Origin: Acidimicrobiaceae bacterium
GTDB taxonomy: Bacteria; Actinomycetota; Acidimicrobiia; Acidimicrobiales; Ilumatobacteraceae
Reading direction: 5' to 3'
Assembly: GCA_003455715.1 (NCBI GenBank)
Contig: DMQJ01000375.1
Coordinates: 2,265 to 12,108, forward strand
DNA: 9,844 nt
Part shown: positions 1 to 8,467 of the stretch, piece after piece
Layout: each line of letters opens with the position of its first letter
Position numbering within the stretch: position 1 is the stretch's first letter
The notes under the pieces: model-generated
Told to the model about the DNA's origin: nothing
The model's input: the letters and a program-made list of their open reading frames with translations, nothing else
Databases searched by the model: none
Program-made: the position numbers and the translations under genes

Positions 1-498
1 TACCGCAAGCAGCACATCCCGCAGACGAAGGGCTTCTGGGAGAAGTTCTACTTCACCCCCGGCGACGGCGGGTACCCCGTGTTCGACACCGCCGTCGGCA
101 AGGTGGGCGTCTACATCTGCTACGACCGCCACTTCCCCGAAGGCTGGCGTGCACTCGGCCTCAACGGCGCGGAGATCGTGTTCAACCCGTCGGCCACCAG
201 CCGCGGGCTCAGCCAGTACCTCTGGGGCATCGAGCAGCCAGCCGCCGCCGTGGCCAACATCTACTACGTCGGCGCCATCAACCGGGTGGGCATCGAGCCG
301 CTCGGCGACAACGACTTCTACGGTCAGAGCTACTTCGTCGACCCCGAAGGCCAGTACGTGGGCGACAAGGGTGATCCGTTCAAGCCCGAACTCATCGTGC
401 GCGATCTCGATCTCGACAAGATCAAGCAGGTGCGCGACCGTTGGGCGTTCTACCGCGATCGCCGGCCCGACGCGTACGACGATCTGTTCACCCACTGA
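1..498 (+). CDS. pydC: beta-ureidopropionase (nitrilase superfamily), C-terminal part, 5' end outside window
   Basis: This is a partial gene: frame 1 is open from the first base to TGA at 496-498, giving 165 visible residues. Beta-ureidopropionase hydrolyses N-carbamoyl-beta-alanine or N-carbamoyl-beta-aminoisobutyrate to the beta-amino acid, CO2 and ammonia in the cytoplasm. What is visible: YRKQHIP at the very start carries the nitrilase catalytic Lys (visible residue 3). VYICYDRHFPEG carries the nucleophilic Cys (codon 118-120). NGAEIVFNPSAT and the later AINRVG segment resemble, from memory, the animal UPB1 type of the enzyme. A conserved Glu follows in WGIEQPAAA. The first catalytic Glu would lie upstream, outside the window. 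The hydantoinase ATG follows 17 nt after the stop, which supports a shared transcript and the ureidopropionase assignment over other C-N hydrolases. N-carbamoyl-amino-acid amidohydrolase of hydantoin metabolism is the main alternative. Confidence 0.85.
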   Translation, partial: YRKQHIPQTKGFWEKFYFTPGDGGYPVFDTAVGKVGVYICYDRHFPEGWRALGLNGAEIVFNPSATSRGLSQYLWGIEQPAAAVANIYYVGAINRVGIEPLGDNDFYGQSYFVDPEGQYVGDKGDPFKPELIVRDLDLDKIKQVRDRWAFYRDRRPDAYDDLFTH

Positions 499-515
499 GA
501 GAGGCGTTCACCACC

Positions 516-1958
516 ATGGCAACCACGCTCATCAAGAACGGCAAGGTCGTGTCCACCACGGGCGTCATCGCCCAGGACGTGCTCATCACTGACGACACCA
601 TTACTGCCCTCGGCGCCCCCGGTTTCTTCACCGAAGAGGGCCACGACAGGGTCATCGACGCCGCCGGCAAGTTCGTCATCCCCGGCGGCATCGACGTGCA
701 CACTCACATGGAGCTGCCCTTCGGCGGCACCTTCGCCAGCGACACGTTCGAAACAGGCTCCACGGCTGCAGCGTGGGGTGGCACCACCACCATCGTCGAC
801 ATGGCCGTGCAGCGATACGGCGAGAACGTGTTCGACGGCCTGGCCGAATGGCACCGCAAGGCCGAAGGCAACTGCGCCATCGACTATGCGTTCCACCAGA
901 TCATCGGTGGCGTCGACGACCAGTCGCTGAAAGACATGAAGTACCTCACCGAGCACGAAGGCATCAGCAGCTTCAAGCTGTTCATGGCCTACCCCGGTGT
1001 GTTCTACAGCGACGACGGCCAGATCCTGCGCGCCATGCAGACCGCCGCCGAATGCGGCGCGATGATCATGATGCACGCTGAGAACGGCATCGCCATCGAC
1101 GTGCTCGTGCAGCAGGCGCTCGCCCGCGGCGAGACCGACCCGAAGTATCACAGCTACACCCGCCCGTCGCCGCTGGAGGCCGAGGCCACCCACCGTGCCA
1201 TCGTGCTCAGCCACGTGGCCGGCAACGTGCCGCTCTACATCGTGCACATGAGCGCCGGCGACGCCCTCAACGAGGTGGCCGCCGCCCGCCACGCAGGTCG
1301 CAACGTGTTCGCCGAAACCTGCCCGCAGTACCTCTACCTCACGCTCGAAGAGACGCTCGGCCAGCCAGGCTTCGAAGGTGCCAAGTGGGTGTGCAGCACG
1401 CCCGTGCGCAGCAAAGATCACGACCCGCACTACATCGGCCAGATGGGCCACGGCCACCAGGGCGACCTGTGGAAGGGCCTGCGGATGAACGAGTTGGCCA
1501 TCGTCAGCACCGACCACTGCCCGTTCTGCATGAAAGACCAGAAGGAACTGGGCCTCGGCAACTTCGCCGCCATCCCCAACGGCATCGGTGGCGTCGAACA
1601 CCGCATGGAGCTGCTGTACCAGGGTGTGGTGAACGGTGAGATCTCGCTCGAGCGGTGGGTGGAAACCTGCTGCACCACCCCGGCCCGCATGTTCGGCATG
1701 TACCCGAAGAAGGGCGTCATCGCTCCGGGTGCCGACGCCGACGTCGTGGTGTGGGACCCCAACCAGAAGACCAAGATCGGCATCAACGACAAGCACCACA
1801 TGAACATGGACCACAGCGCATGGGAGGGCTGGGTCATCGACGGCAAGGTCGACACCGTGCTCTCGCGTGGCGCGGTGGTGATCGAGAACGATCAGTACGT
1901 CGGGCGCAAGGGGCACGGGCAGTTCGTTCGTCGCGGGCTGTCGCAGTACCTGGTCTGA
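516..1958 (+). CDS. pydB: dihydropyrimidinase / D-hydantoinase
   Basis: A cytosolic, binuclear metal-dependent cyclic amidohydrolase that opens 5,6-dihydrouracil or dihydrothymine (or 5-substituted hydantoins) to the N-carbamoyl amino acid. The product is 480 residues, close to the usual 460-490. Visible active-site elements are: GGIDVHTHMELPFGG with metal ligands H62 and H64; SSFKLFMAYPG with the Lys normally carbamylated (K154); MMHAENG with H187; YIVHMS with H244; and STDHCPF with D333. The set is complete, so the protein should be active. The ATG at 516 is chosen because it begins the short beta-strand MATTLIKNGKVV typical of the family; the same frame stays open upstream to 441, but that stretch overlaps the preceding gene. 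A GAGAGG at 499-504 is a modest ribosome binding site about 11 nt before the ATG. Dihydropyrimidinase is preferred over a pure hydantoinase because a beta-ureidopropionase precedes it and a malonate-semialdehyde dehydrogenase follows. Substrate range cannot be settled from sequence. Confidence 0.92.
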   Translation: MATTLIKNGKVVSTTGVIAQDVLITDDTITALGAPGFFTEEGHDRVIDAAGKFVIPGGIDVHTHMELPFGGTFASDTFETGSTAAAWGGTTTIVDMAVQRYGENVFDGLAEWHRKAEGNCAIDYAFHQIIGGVDDQSLKDMKYLTEHEGISSFKLFMAYPGVFYSDDGQILRAMQTAAECGAMIMMHAENGIAIDVLVQQALARGETDPKYHSYTRPSPLEAEATHRAIVLSHVAGNVPLYIVHMSAGDALNEVAAARHAGRNVFAETCPQYLYLTLEETLGQPGFEGAKWVCSTPVRSKDHDPHYIGQMGHGHQGDLWKGLRMNELAIVSTDHCPFCMKDQKELGLGNFAAIPNGIGGVEHRMELLYQGVVNGEISLERWVETCCTTPARMFGMYPKKGVIAPGADADVVVWDPNQKTKIGINDKHHMNMDHSAWEGWVIDGKVDTVLSRGAVVIENDQYVGRKGHGQFVRRGLSQYLV

Positions 1959-1973
1959 CTCGTCCGCTCGGGC

Positions 1974-2051
1974 TGCCAGCAGCTTCGCTCCTCGACACGG
2001 TCGGCGGAAACCCGCCGCCGACCTACCGTCTCGTCGTCGAAGCTCCTGGCA
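1974..2051. repeat. nested inverted repeats (outer 14-nt arms, inner 9-bp hairpin)
   Basis: The outer arms are TGCCAGCAGCTTCG at 1974-1987 and CGAAGCTCCTGGCA at 2038-2051, complementary except for one mismatch. The inner arms are GGTCGGCGG at 1999-2007 and CCGCCGACC at 2015-2023, perfectly complementary with a 7-nt loop. No run of T follows, so a classical Rho-independent terminator is not obvious. The nested form could instead be a mobile or REP-like palindromic repeat or an RNA structure that stabilises one part of the message. Confidence 0.6.
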
Positions 2052-2108
2052 TCCCTCGCTGGTGCGCTCCCGCTGGGTGTGCGCCAGTCCGTTTCTCACT
2101 CAATCGCT

Positions 2109-2116
2109 AAGGAAGG
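2109..2116 (+). promoter_or_regulatory. ribosome binding site deciding the dehydrogenase start
   Basis: AAGGAAGG lies 7 nt before the ATG at 2124 and is a strong purine-rich Shine-Dalgarno match. It favours the ATG over an in-frame upstream start at 2079, which would add 15 residues unlike the family's N-terminus. Confidence 0.8.
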
Positions 2117-2123
2117 CACGGAA

Positions 2124-3608
<1,485 letters not shown>

Positions 3609-3613
3609 CCGGC

Positions 3614-4642
3614 ATGGACTTCGGTGTCGTACTCCAAACCACTCCGCCGTCGCGGCGCGTGATCGATCTGGCGAAGCGGGCTGAGAGCTACGGCTTCGAC
3701 TATGTGTGGACGTTCGACAGCCACATCCTGTGGCAGGAGCCGTACGTCATCTACAGCCAGATCCTGGCGGAAACCCGCAACGTGGTGGTCGGCCCGATGG
3801 TCACCAACCCCGCCACGCGCGACTGGACTGTCACCGCCAGCGTGTACGCAACGCTCAACGAGATGTTCGGCAACCGCACCGTGTGCGGCATCGGCCGCGG
3901 CGACTCGGCGGTACGCGTCACCAACGGCGCCCCCACCACGCTGGCCACGTTGCGCGAGAGCATCCACGTCATCCGCGAGATGGCCAACGGACGCGCCGTC
4001 GATTACAAGGGCAGCGAGTTGCGACTGCCGTGGGCGGGCAAGAGCCGCCTCGAGGTGTGGGTGGCGGCGTACGGCCCAAAGGCGTTGGCCCTCACCGGTG
4101 AGGTGGGCGACGGGTTCATCCTTCAACTCGCCGACCTGAGCATCGCCGAGTGGACCATCGGCGCCGTGCGTGAGGCCGCAGCGAAGGCTGGCCGCAACCC
4201 CGACGACATCACCATCTGCGTGGCCGCACCTGCATACGTCACCGACGGCACCGAGGCGGGGTTGGCGCACGGGCGCGAGCAGTGCCGGTGGTTCGGCGGC
4301 ATGGTGGGCAACCACGTCGCCGACATCGTGGCCCGCTACGGCGACACCGCACCGGTACCTACGGCCCTCACCGACTACATCAAGGGCCGTCAGGGCTACG
4401 ACTACAACGAGCACGGCCAGGCGGGTAACACCCACACCCAGTTCGTGCCCGACGAGATCGTCGACCGTTTCTGCATCGTCGGCCCGGTCGAGGCGCACGT
4501 GGAGCGCATGCGCCAACTGAAAGACCTCGGGGTGGATCAGTTCGCCATCTATCTGCAGCACGACGATAAGGACCACACCCTGCAGGCGTACGGCGAAAAG
4601 GTCATCCCCGCAGTCGCCGAGCACGTGAAGGCCAAGGCATGA
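3614..4642 (+). CDS. LLM-class flavin/F420-dependent oxidoreductase
   Basis: A 342-residue luciferase-like (bacterial luciferase / F420-dependent) TIM-barrel protein, cytosolic. Visible family features are: MDFGVVLQT at the first strand; the helix ending in GFDYVWTFDSH (residues 27-37); VGPMVTNPATRDW (59-71); GIGRGDSAVR (92-101); and AAYGPKALALTGEVGDGFIL (151-170), which contributes to cofactor binding in this family. It resembles the family labelled TIGR03842 (CPS_4043 type, annotated as F420-dependent), but this is from memory. No ribosome binding site precedes the ATG; the gene starts 5 nt after the dehydrogenase stop, and a GTG at 3605 that overlaps that stop is an alternative. Its last codons overlap the permease start (ATGA), so it is firmly in the operon. 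A luciferase-like enzyme, RutA, opens the uracil ring in the Rut pathway, but here the other enzymes are those of the reductive route, so the reaction remains unknown. FMN versus F420 cannot be decided from sequence alone. Confidence 0.88.
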   Translation: MDFGVVLQTTPPSRRVIDLAKRAESYGFDYVWTFDSHILWQEPYVIYSQILAETRNVVVGPMVTNPATRDWTVTASVYATLNEMFGNRTVCGIGRGDSAVRVTNGAPTTLATLRESIHVIREMANGRAVDYKGSELRLPWAGKSRLEVWVAAYGPKALALTGEVGDGFILQLADLSIAEWTIGAVREAAAKAGRNPDDITICVAAPAYVTDGTEAGLAHGREQCRWFGGMVGNHVADIVARYGDTAPVPTALTDYIKGRQGYDYNEHGQAGNTHTQFVPDEIVDRFCIVGPVEAHVERMRQLKDLGVDQFAIYLQHDDKDHTLQAYGEKVIPAVAEHVKAKA

Positions 4643-5556
4643 GCGACACAATCGCTCGGCCCCGGAACCGGCGTCTTCGGTCCATGGCGTACGGGATGCT
4701 TGCCGCTGGCTTGGTCGTCGGCGGGTGGGAGGCGTATCGGCGCTGGTTCGGGCCGTGGCTCGGGGCTGAAGGGAACGAGGTTGGCACGGTCCTCGGATGG
4801 AAGATCCTTCCACGGACGAGTGCGAACCTCGCCATGCCCCCGGTCGAGCAGATGATCGATGAACTCACCAAACCGGAGGTGCGGGGAAGTTCCACGGCGG
4901 TGTGGCAGGCAGTGCTGGAAGCCACGCTCATGTCGCTGTGGCTCGCGTTCGCCGCCCTTGTCCTTGGGGCTGTGGTCGGCCTCGGTGTGGCAATTGCGAT
5001 GAGCCGTTTCAAGATCGTGCAGCGAGGACTCATGCCCTACCTGGTCATCTCGCAGACCATTCCGCTGATTGCCCTCGCCCCGCTCACCGTCACCTGGGGT
5101 GGAGAGATCTCCTTCTTCGGTTTCGAGTGGCAAAAGTGGACCTCAGCCGTTGTTCTCGGCGCGTTTCTCTCCTTCTTCCCCCTCGCCATCGGTGCGACCA
5201 GAGGGTTCGCATCACCAACGCCAGCGGCACTCGAATTGATGGAGTCGTATGCGTCGTCGTGGTGGTCGACGTGGAGGCGACTGCGCTTGCCGTCGGCGGT
5301 TCCGTTTCTGCTGCCAGCTCTGCGCCTCGCTGGCAGTGCCGCCGTATTCGGCGTCGTGGTCTCGGAGATCAGCGTCGGATACACCGAGGGCATTGGGTAC
5401 CTCACCCTGAACTACCTCGGCGAGGGTACGGCGCGCCCGGCCAAAGTGTTTTCCGCCGTGCTCGGCACGATTGCGCTCGGCCTGCTGATGGCCACTGCTG
5501 TCGGGGCACTTGATCGATTCCTCGGGCGCCGCCGCCCGACGCAGGAGCTTGTATGA
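4639..5556 (+). CDS. ABC transporter permease (first of two), importer of the NMT1/THI5 group
   Basis: Inner-membrane subunit of a binding-protein-dependent importer, 305 residues. Likely membrane segments lie near residues 16-33, 97-121, 134-153, 167-187, 223-245 and 268-290. The cytoplasmic EAA-type coupling loop is at about 196-220 (LELMESYASSWWSTWRRLRLP). It belongs to the BPD_transp_1 superfamily, nearest to the SsuC/TauC/ThiX type permeases. Two stretches are longer than in the sister permease: a charged and aromatic segment after the first membrane helix (about 34-66), and a GGEISFFGFEWQKW insertion (about 154-167) before the fourth. The start ATG overlaps the oxidoreductase stop by 4 nt and the stop overlaps the ATPase start, showing translational coupling. 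Probable cargo is a pyrimidine or a related ring compound, inferred only from the neighbouring enzymes. Confidence 0.9.
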   Translation: MSDTIARPRNRRLRSMAYGMLAAGLVVGGWEAYRRWFGPWLGAEGNEVGTVLGWKILPRTSANLAMPPVEQMIDELTKPEVRGSSTAVWQAVLEATLMSLWLAFAALVLGAVVGLGVAIAMSRFKIVQRGLMPYLVISQTIPLIALAPLTVTWGGEISFFGFEWQKWTSAVVLGAFLSFFPLAIGATRGFASPTPAALELMESYASSWWSTWRRLRLPSAVPFLLPALRLAGSAAVFGVVVSEISVGYTEGIGYLTLNYLGEGTARPAKVFSAVLGTIALGLLMATAVGALDRFLGRRRPTQELV

Positions 5557-6365
5557 GCGAACAGCAGCCCGCCGTCCACGCCGCCGACCTGGAGAAGGTC
5601 TTCAACATCGGCCGTCCCACTCAGGTGGAAGCACTCGTGGGCGTCACCCTCGACGTGCAACCTGGAGAGTTCGTCTCGCTCATCGGGCCATCGGGTTGCG
5701 GGAAGTCGACGCTCTTGCGTCTGATCGCCGATCTCCTGGAGCCGACGGCAGGTGAGCTTGCGGTGAATGGAAAGTCGGCGAGACAGGCGCGGCTCGACCA
5801 GGACTACGGCATGGCGTTCCAACAGTCGGGCCTGTTCGACTGGAGGTCGGTGGCGAAGAACATCGAGCTGCCTCTCGAACTGAAGGGCTGGGACAAGGCC
5901 AAGCGACGGGCTCGCTCGAAGGAGATGCTTGAGCTGGTCAGGCTGGGCGATCGTGGGTCATCAATGCCATGGCAACTCTCCGGGGGGCAGCAGCAACGCA
6001 TCGCGATCGCTCGGGCGCTGGCCGCCCATCCTCCTCTGTTGCTCATGGATGAACCGTTCGGTGCGCTCGATGAGATGACGCGCGAACACATGCAGAGCGA
6101 GCTCCTCCGGATCTGCAGTGAGACCCATACGACGGTGGTGTTCGTCACGCACAGCATTCCGGAGGCGGTGTACCTCAGCGACCGCGTCGTGGTGATGTCC
6201 CCGGGACCCGGCCGGATCACCCAGATCATCGATGTGCGACTCGGGGATCAACGTGACGACGACACGCGGGAGGCGACGGAGTTCTACCAGAAGATCACCG
6301 AGGTACGCGAGGCCCTTCGAGGAAGCGAACTCGGGGCAGCCGCGCGGGGAATCGAAGACCGGTGA
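5553..6365 (+). CDS. ABC transporter ATP-binding protein (SsuB/TauB/ThiZ-like)
   Basis: The ATPase that drives the importer, 270 residues, cytoplasmic face of the membrane. All nucleotide-binding elements are present: Walker A GPSGCGKST (45-53); Q-loop Gln90 in MAFQQSGLFDW; signature LSGGQ (142-146); Walker B LLLMDE (162-167) followed by the D-loop GALD; and the switch His200 in VFVTHS. The sequence SIPEAVYLSDRVVVMSPGPGRI is typical of the nitrate/sulfonate/taurine/thiamine-precursor group of ATPases, which pair with NMT1-like binding proteins. The C-terminal stretch after about residue 225 is charged and short, with no regulatory domain. It overlaps the permease genes on both sides (ATGA at 5553-5556, GTGA at 6362-6365), so the three membrane-complex genes are translated as a block. 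Confidence 0.95.
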   Translation: MSEQQPAVHAADLEKVFNIGRPTQVEALVGVTLDVQPGEFVSLIGPSGCGKSTLLRLIADLLEPTAGELAVNGKSARQARLDQDYGMAFQQSGLFDWRSVAKNIELPLELKGWDKAKRRARSKEMLELVRLGDRGSSMPWQLSGGQQQRIAIARALAAHPPLLLMDEPFGALDEMTREHMQSELLRICSETHTTVVFVTHSIPEAVYLSDRVVVMSPGPGRITQIIDVRLGDQRDDDTREATEFYQKITEVREALRGSELGAAARGIEDR

Positions 6366-7141
6366 AGCGTCCCCGTGCCCTGCTTGCCGTCGTCGTGCCA
6401 CCACTGGTCGTCGGGCTGGTGTTTCTGAGCCTCTGGGAACTGCTCATCAGGTGGCGCGACGTGCAGCCGTACGTGATGGTGAAGCCGTCGGCGGTGTGGT
6501 CGGCCTTGGTTGACAATGTCGGCCCGATTCGCGACGCGGCGTTCGTGACCGGCGGGAACGCGGTAGCCGGGCTCGTGCTTGGCACACTACTGGGGGTCGT
6601 GCTCGCAGTGGTGGCCTCGGCCGTGCGGCCGCTCGGCGACCTGATCAATCCGCTGGCCACCGCAGTGAACGCAGTCCCGATCGTGGTTGTGGTCGCCGTG
6701 CTCACCCGGATGTACGAAGCCGATAGCGAAACTCCTCGCCGCATCATGGCGATGCTGGTGGTGTTCTTTGTCGTGTTCGTGAACGTATTGCGCGGGCTCC
6801 GCGAAACGAACGCCACTCAGCTAGAGCTGATGAAGTCGTATGCCGCATCACCACTTCAGCAGTTCCGCACCGTTCGCCTTCCGAACGCGATGCCGTACCT
6901 CTTCACCGGCATTCGTGTGGCCGCTCCGCTCGCAGTGATCACGGCGGTTGTGGCCGAGTACTTCGGTGGCAAGAAGAACGGCCTGGGGTCGGGTATCACC
7001 TCGTTTCTCTCCACCGCGAAGAAGGATGTCGGTCTGGCGTACGTTGCAGGTGCCTCGGCGCTTGGCGTCGCCTGCTTTGCAGCAGCAGCGATCTTGGAGT
7101 TCGTCGCCGTGCCATGGCAACGGCGGCGCAGTTCCAGGTAA
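6362..7141 (+). CDS. ABC transporter permease (second of two)
   Basis: Second membrane subunit, 259 residues, GTG start overlapping the ATPase stop (GTGA). Predicted membrane segments are near 7-29, 69-93, 103-118, 128-147, 186-208 and 229-252. The coupling loop is at about 154-178 (LELMKSYAASPLQQFRTVRLP). It closely parallels the first permease's LELMESYASS loop, so the two are paralogous and presumably form a heterodimer with an ATPase dimer beneath. It lacks the insertions seen in the first permease. After the TAA stop there is a 29-nt CA-rich gap before the binding-protein gene. Substrate is inferred from context only. Confidence 0.9.
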   Translation: MKRPRALLAVVVPPLVVGLVFLSLWELLIRWRDVQPYVMVKPSAVWSALVDNVGPIRDAAFVTGGNAVAGLVLGTLLGVVLAVVASAVRPLGDLINPLATAVNAVPIVVVVAVLTRMYEADSETPRRIMAMLVVFFVVFVNVLRGLRETNATQLELMKSYAASPLQQFRTVRLPNAMPYLFTGIRVAAPLAVITAVVAEYFGGKKNGLGSGITSFLSTAKKDVGLAYVAGASALGVACFAAAAILEFVAVPWQRRRSSR

Positions 7142-7170
7142 CAAACAACACACACACAAGGGGGAGCAAC
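7142..7170 (+). promoter_or_regulatory. CA-rich leader and strong ribosome binding site of the binding-protein gene
   Basis: The gap holds an A/C-only run (7142-7159, with an alternating CA tract) followed by a G-rich Shine-Dalgarno, AAGGGGGAG at 7158-7166, ending 4 nt before the GTG at 7171. The low-structure leader plus a strong site is what one expects where a binding protein must be made in excess over its membrane complex. It decides the GTG start. Confidence 0.7.
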
Positions 7171-8358
7171 GTGAACCAGCGTTCTCGAGTGAGGAAATCG
7201 TTTGCCGTGCTGGCGATCGCCGGCCTGGCGATCTCGGCGTGCGGTGACGACGAGGAGTCAGGTGGTGGCAGTGAAACCACCACAGGCGGCGCCACGGCCA
7301 TCTGCGATGCCAGCAAGGGACCGGCCGAGAAGACCGAAGTGAAGCTGCAGTTGCAGTGGCTCACGCAGGCACAGTTCGCCGGGTACTACGCGGCGATCGA
7401 CCAGGGTTGCTACGCCGAGCAGGGCCTCGACGTGACGATTCTCGAAGGTGCCGTCGAAATCAACCCTGTCGACGTATTGGCAAGCGGCCAGTCCGACTTC
7501 GCAATCTCGTGGGTGCCCAAGGCGCTGGCGGGGCGCGAGGCGGGCGCCAACATCGTCAACATCGCGCAGGTCTTCCAGCGCAGCGGCACGCTGCAGGTGA
7601 GCTGGAAGGACAGCGGCATCACCAGCCTTGCCGACTTCGAAGGAAAGCGCATTGGGAGCTGGGGCTTCGGCAACGAGTACGAAGTGCTCGCAGGTATGGC
7701 CAAGGCTGGCGTCGCCGTCGACCCCGAACTGTTCATCGCGCAGAACTTCGATATGTCCGGCCTGCTGGCCGGCGACATCGATGCCGCTCAAGCGATGACC
7801 TACAACGAGTACGCGCAAGTGCTGGAGGCTACGAACCCTGAGACGGGTGAGCTGTACACCGCCGACGACCTCAATGTCATTTCCTACGAGGACGAGGGCG
7901 TCGGCATGTTGCAGGACGCCATCTGGGCCGACGGCGAGCGTCTGGCGAACGACGCTGCCTACAAGGAACTGGCGATCAAGTTCGTCACAGCGTCGCTGAA
8001 GGGCTGGACCTACTGTCGCGACAACGCCGAGGCGTGCCGCGACATCGTCGTCGCGCAGGGTTCCAAGCTGGGTGCGAGCCACCAGCTGTGGCAGATGAAC
8101 GAGATCAACAAGCTCATCTGGCCCGCGAGCGGAGGTGTCGGCCACATCGACCAGGCAGCGTGGGACCGTACGGTGGAGATCGCCCAAGGCACGCCGAACC
8201 TCGACGGCGCCACGGTGCTCACCCGGGCCCCCGACGCTGAAGCGTTCACGAACGAGATCGTCGATGCGGCGCTCGCCAACCTCAAGGCGGACGGTGTCGA
8301 CGTCAACGGCTCCGGTTGGAGCGCGATTGAGGTGACTCTCAACCCCGGCGGTGAGTGA
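7171..8358 (+). CDS. ABC transporter substrate-binding lipoprotein, NMT1/THI5-like
   Basis: The extracellular, membrane-anchored receptor of the importer, 395 residues. The GTG start gives a lipoprotein signal: basic residues R4-K9, a hydrophobic core, and lipobox ISAC with Cys24 as lipidation site. A low-complexity Gly/Ser/Thr/acidic linker (about 25-43) follows. The mature domain begins with LQLQWLTQAQFAGYYAA (59-75), a hallmark of the NMT1/THI5-like (SsuA/THI5) group that also includes binding proteins for pyrimidine precursors of thiamine and for riboflavin. Further family stretches are DVLASGQSDFAISWVPKAL, LADFEGKRIG, and the YNEY motif in the second lobe. Paired cysteines (282 and 289) may form a disulfide. 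Placement directly after the two permeases and ATPase and downstream of pyrimidine-catabolic enzymes suggests uptake of uracil, thymine, dihydropyrimidine, hydantoin or an N-carbamoyl amino acid. Riboflavin-type uptake is a reasonable alternative. An upstream in-frame ATG at 7114 would bury the signal and lies inside the permease gene. Confidence 0.9.
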   Translation: MNQRSRVRKSFAVLAIAGLAISACGDDEESGGGSETTTGGATAICDASKGPAEKTEVKLQLQWLTQAQFAGYYAAIDQGCYAEQGLDVTILEGAVEINPVDVLASGQSDFAISWVPKALAGREAGANIVNIAQVFQRSGTLQVSWKDSGITSLADFEGKRIGSWGFGNEYEVLAGMAKAGVAVDPELFIAQNFDMSGLLAGDIDAAQAMTYNEYAQVLEATNPETGELYTADDLNVISYEDEGVGMLQDAIWADGERLANDAAYKELAIKFVTASLKGWTYCRDNAEACRDIVVAQGSKLGASHQLWQMNEINKLIWPASGGVGHIDQAAWDRTVEIAQGTPNLDGATVLTRAPDAEAFTNEIVDAALANLKADGVDVNGSGWSAIEVTLNPGGE

Positions 8359-8391
8359 GCCCGACTGCTGAGACGCTGTCTCCGCAGAACG

Positions 8392-8424
8392 GAAGGGGGT
8401 GGGCCGGCGTGGCCCACCCCCTTC
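8392..8424. terminator. 14-bp perfect hairpin, probable bidirectional terminator
   Basis: Arms at 8392-8405 and 8411-8424 are perfectly complementary (14 bp, GC-rich core) around a 5-nt loop. It sits between the convergent binding-protein gene (stop at 8358) and the minus-strand secreted-protein gene (stop at 8468), where a shared terminator is expected. The downstream T tract is weak on the + side (CGTCGTT), as is common in high-GC actinobacteria. The rest of the 109-nt gap holds nothing else I can identify. Confidence 0.8.
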
Positions 8425-8467
8425 GTCGTTCGGCCCGCAATGTCATGCGTGCTTGATGGAGTGTTCG

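Larger units (their letters stand above)
1959..2123. other. structured intergenic spacer between hydantoinase and dehydrogenase genes
   Basis: This is the longest gap inside the catabolic cluster (165 nt). It holds an outer imperfect inverted repeat (1974-1987 with 2038-2051, 13 of 14 positions complementary) enclosing a perfect 9-bp inverted repeat (1999-2007 with 2015-2023). A further weak GC-rich hairpin with G-U pairs is possible around 2060-2088. I see no convincing -35/-10 pair and no small ORF with a good start site. It may act as an attenuator, a processing site or a partial terminator that sets apart the two halves of the cluster. Confidence 0.6.

Noticed and set aside
450..2099. 549-codon open frame on the minus strand opposite the hydantoinase gene
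   Set aside because: The plus strand encodes an intact hydantoinase with all metal ligands. The antisense frame is open because of high GC at third positions; its translation is low-complexity His/Val/Gly-rich with no domain.
7114..7170. ATG at 7114 as start of the binding protein
   Set aside because: It lies inside the permease gene and would place about 19 residues before the lipoprotein signal. The GTG at 7171 has a strong ribosome binding site.
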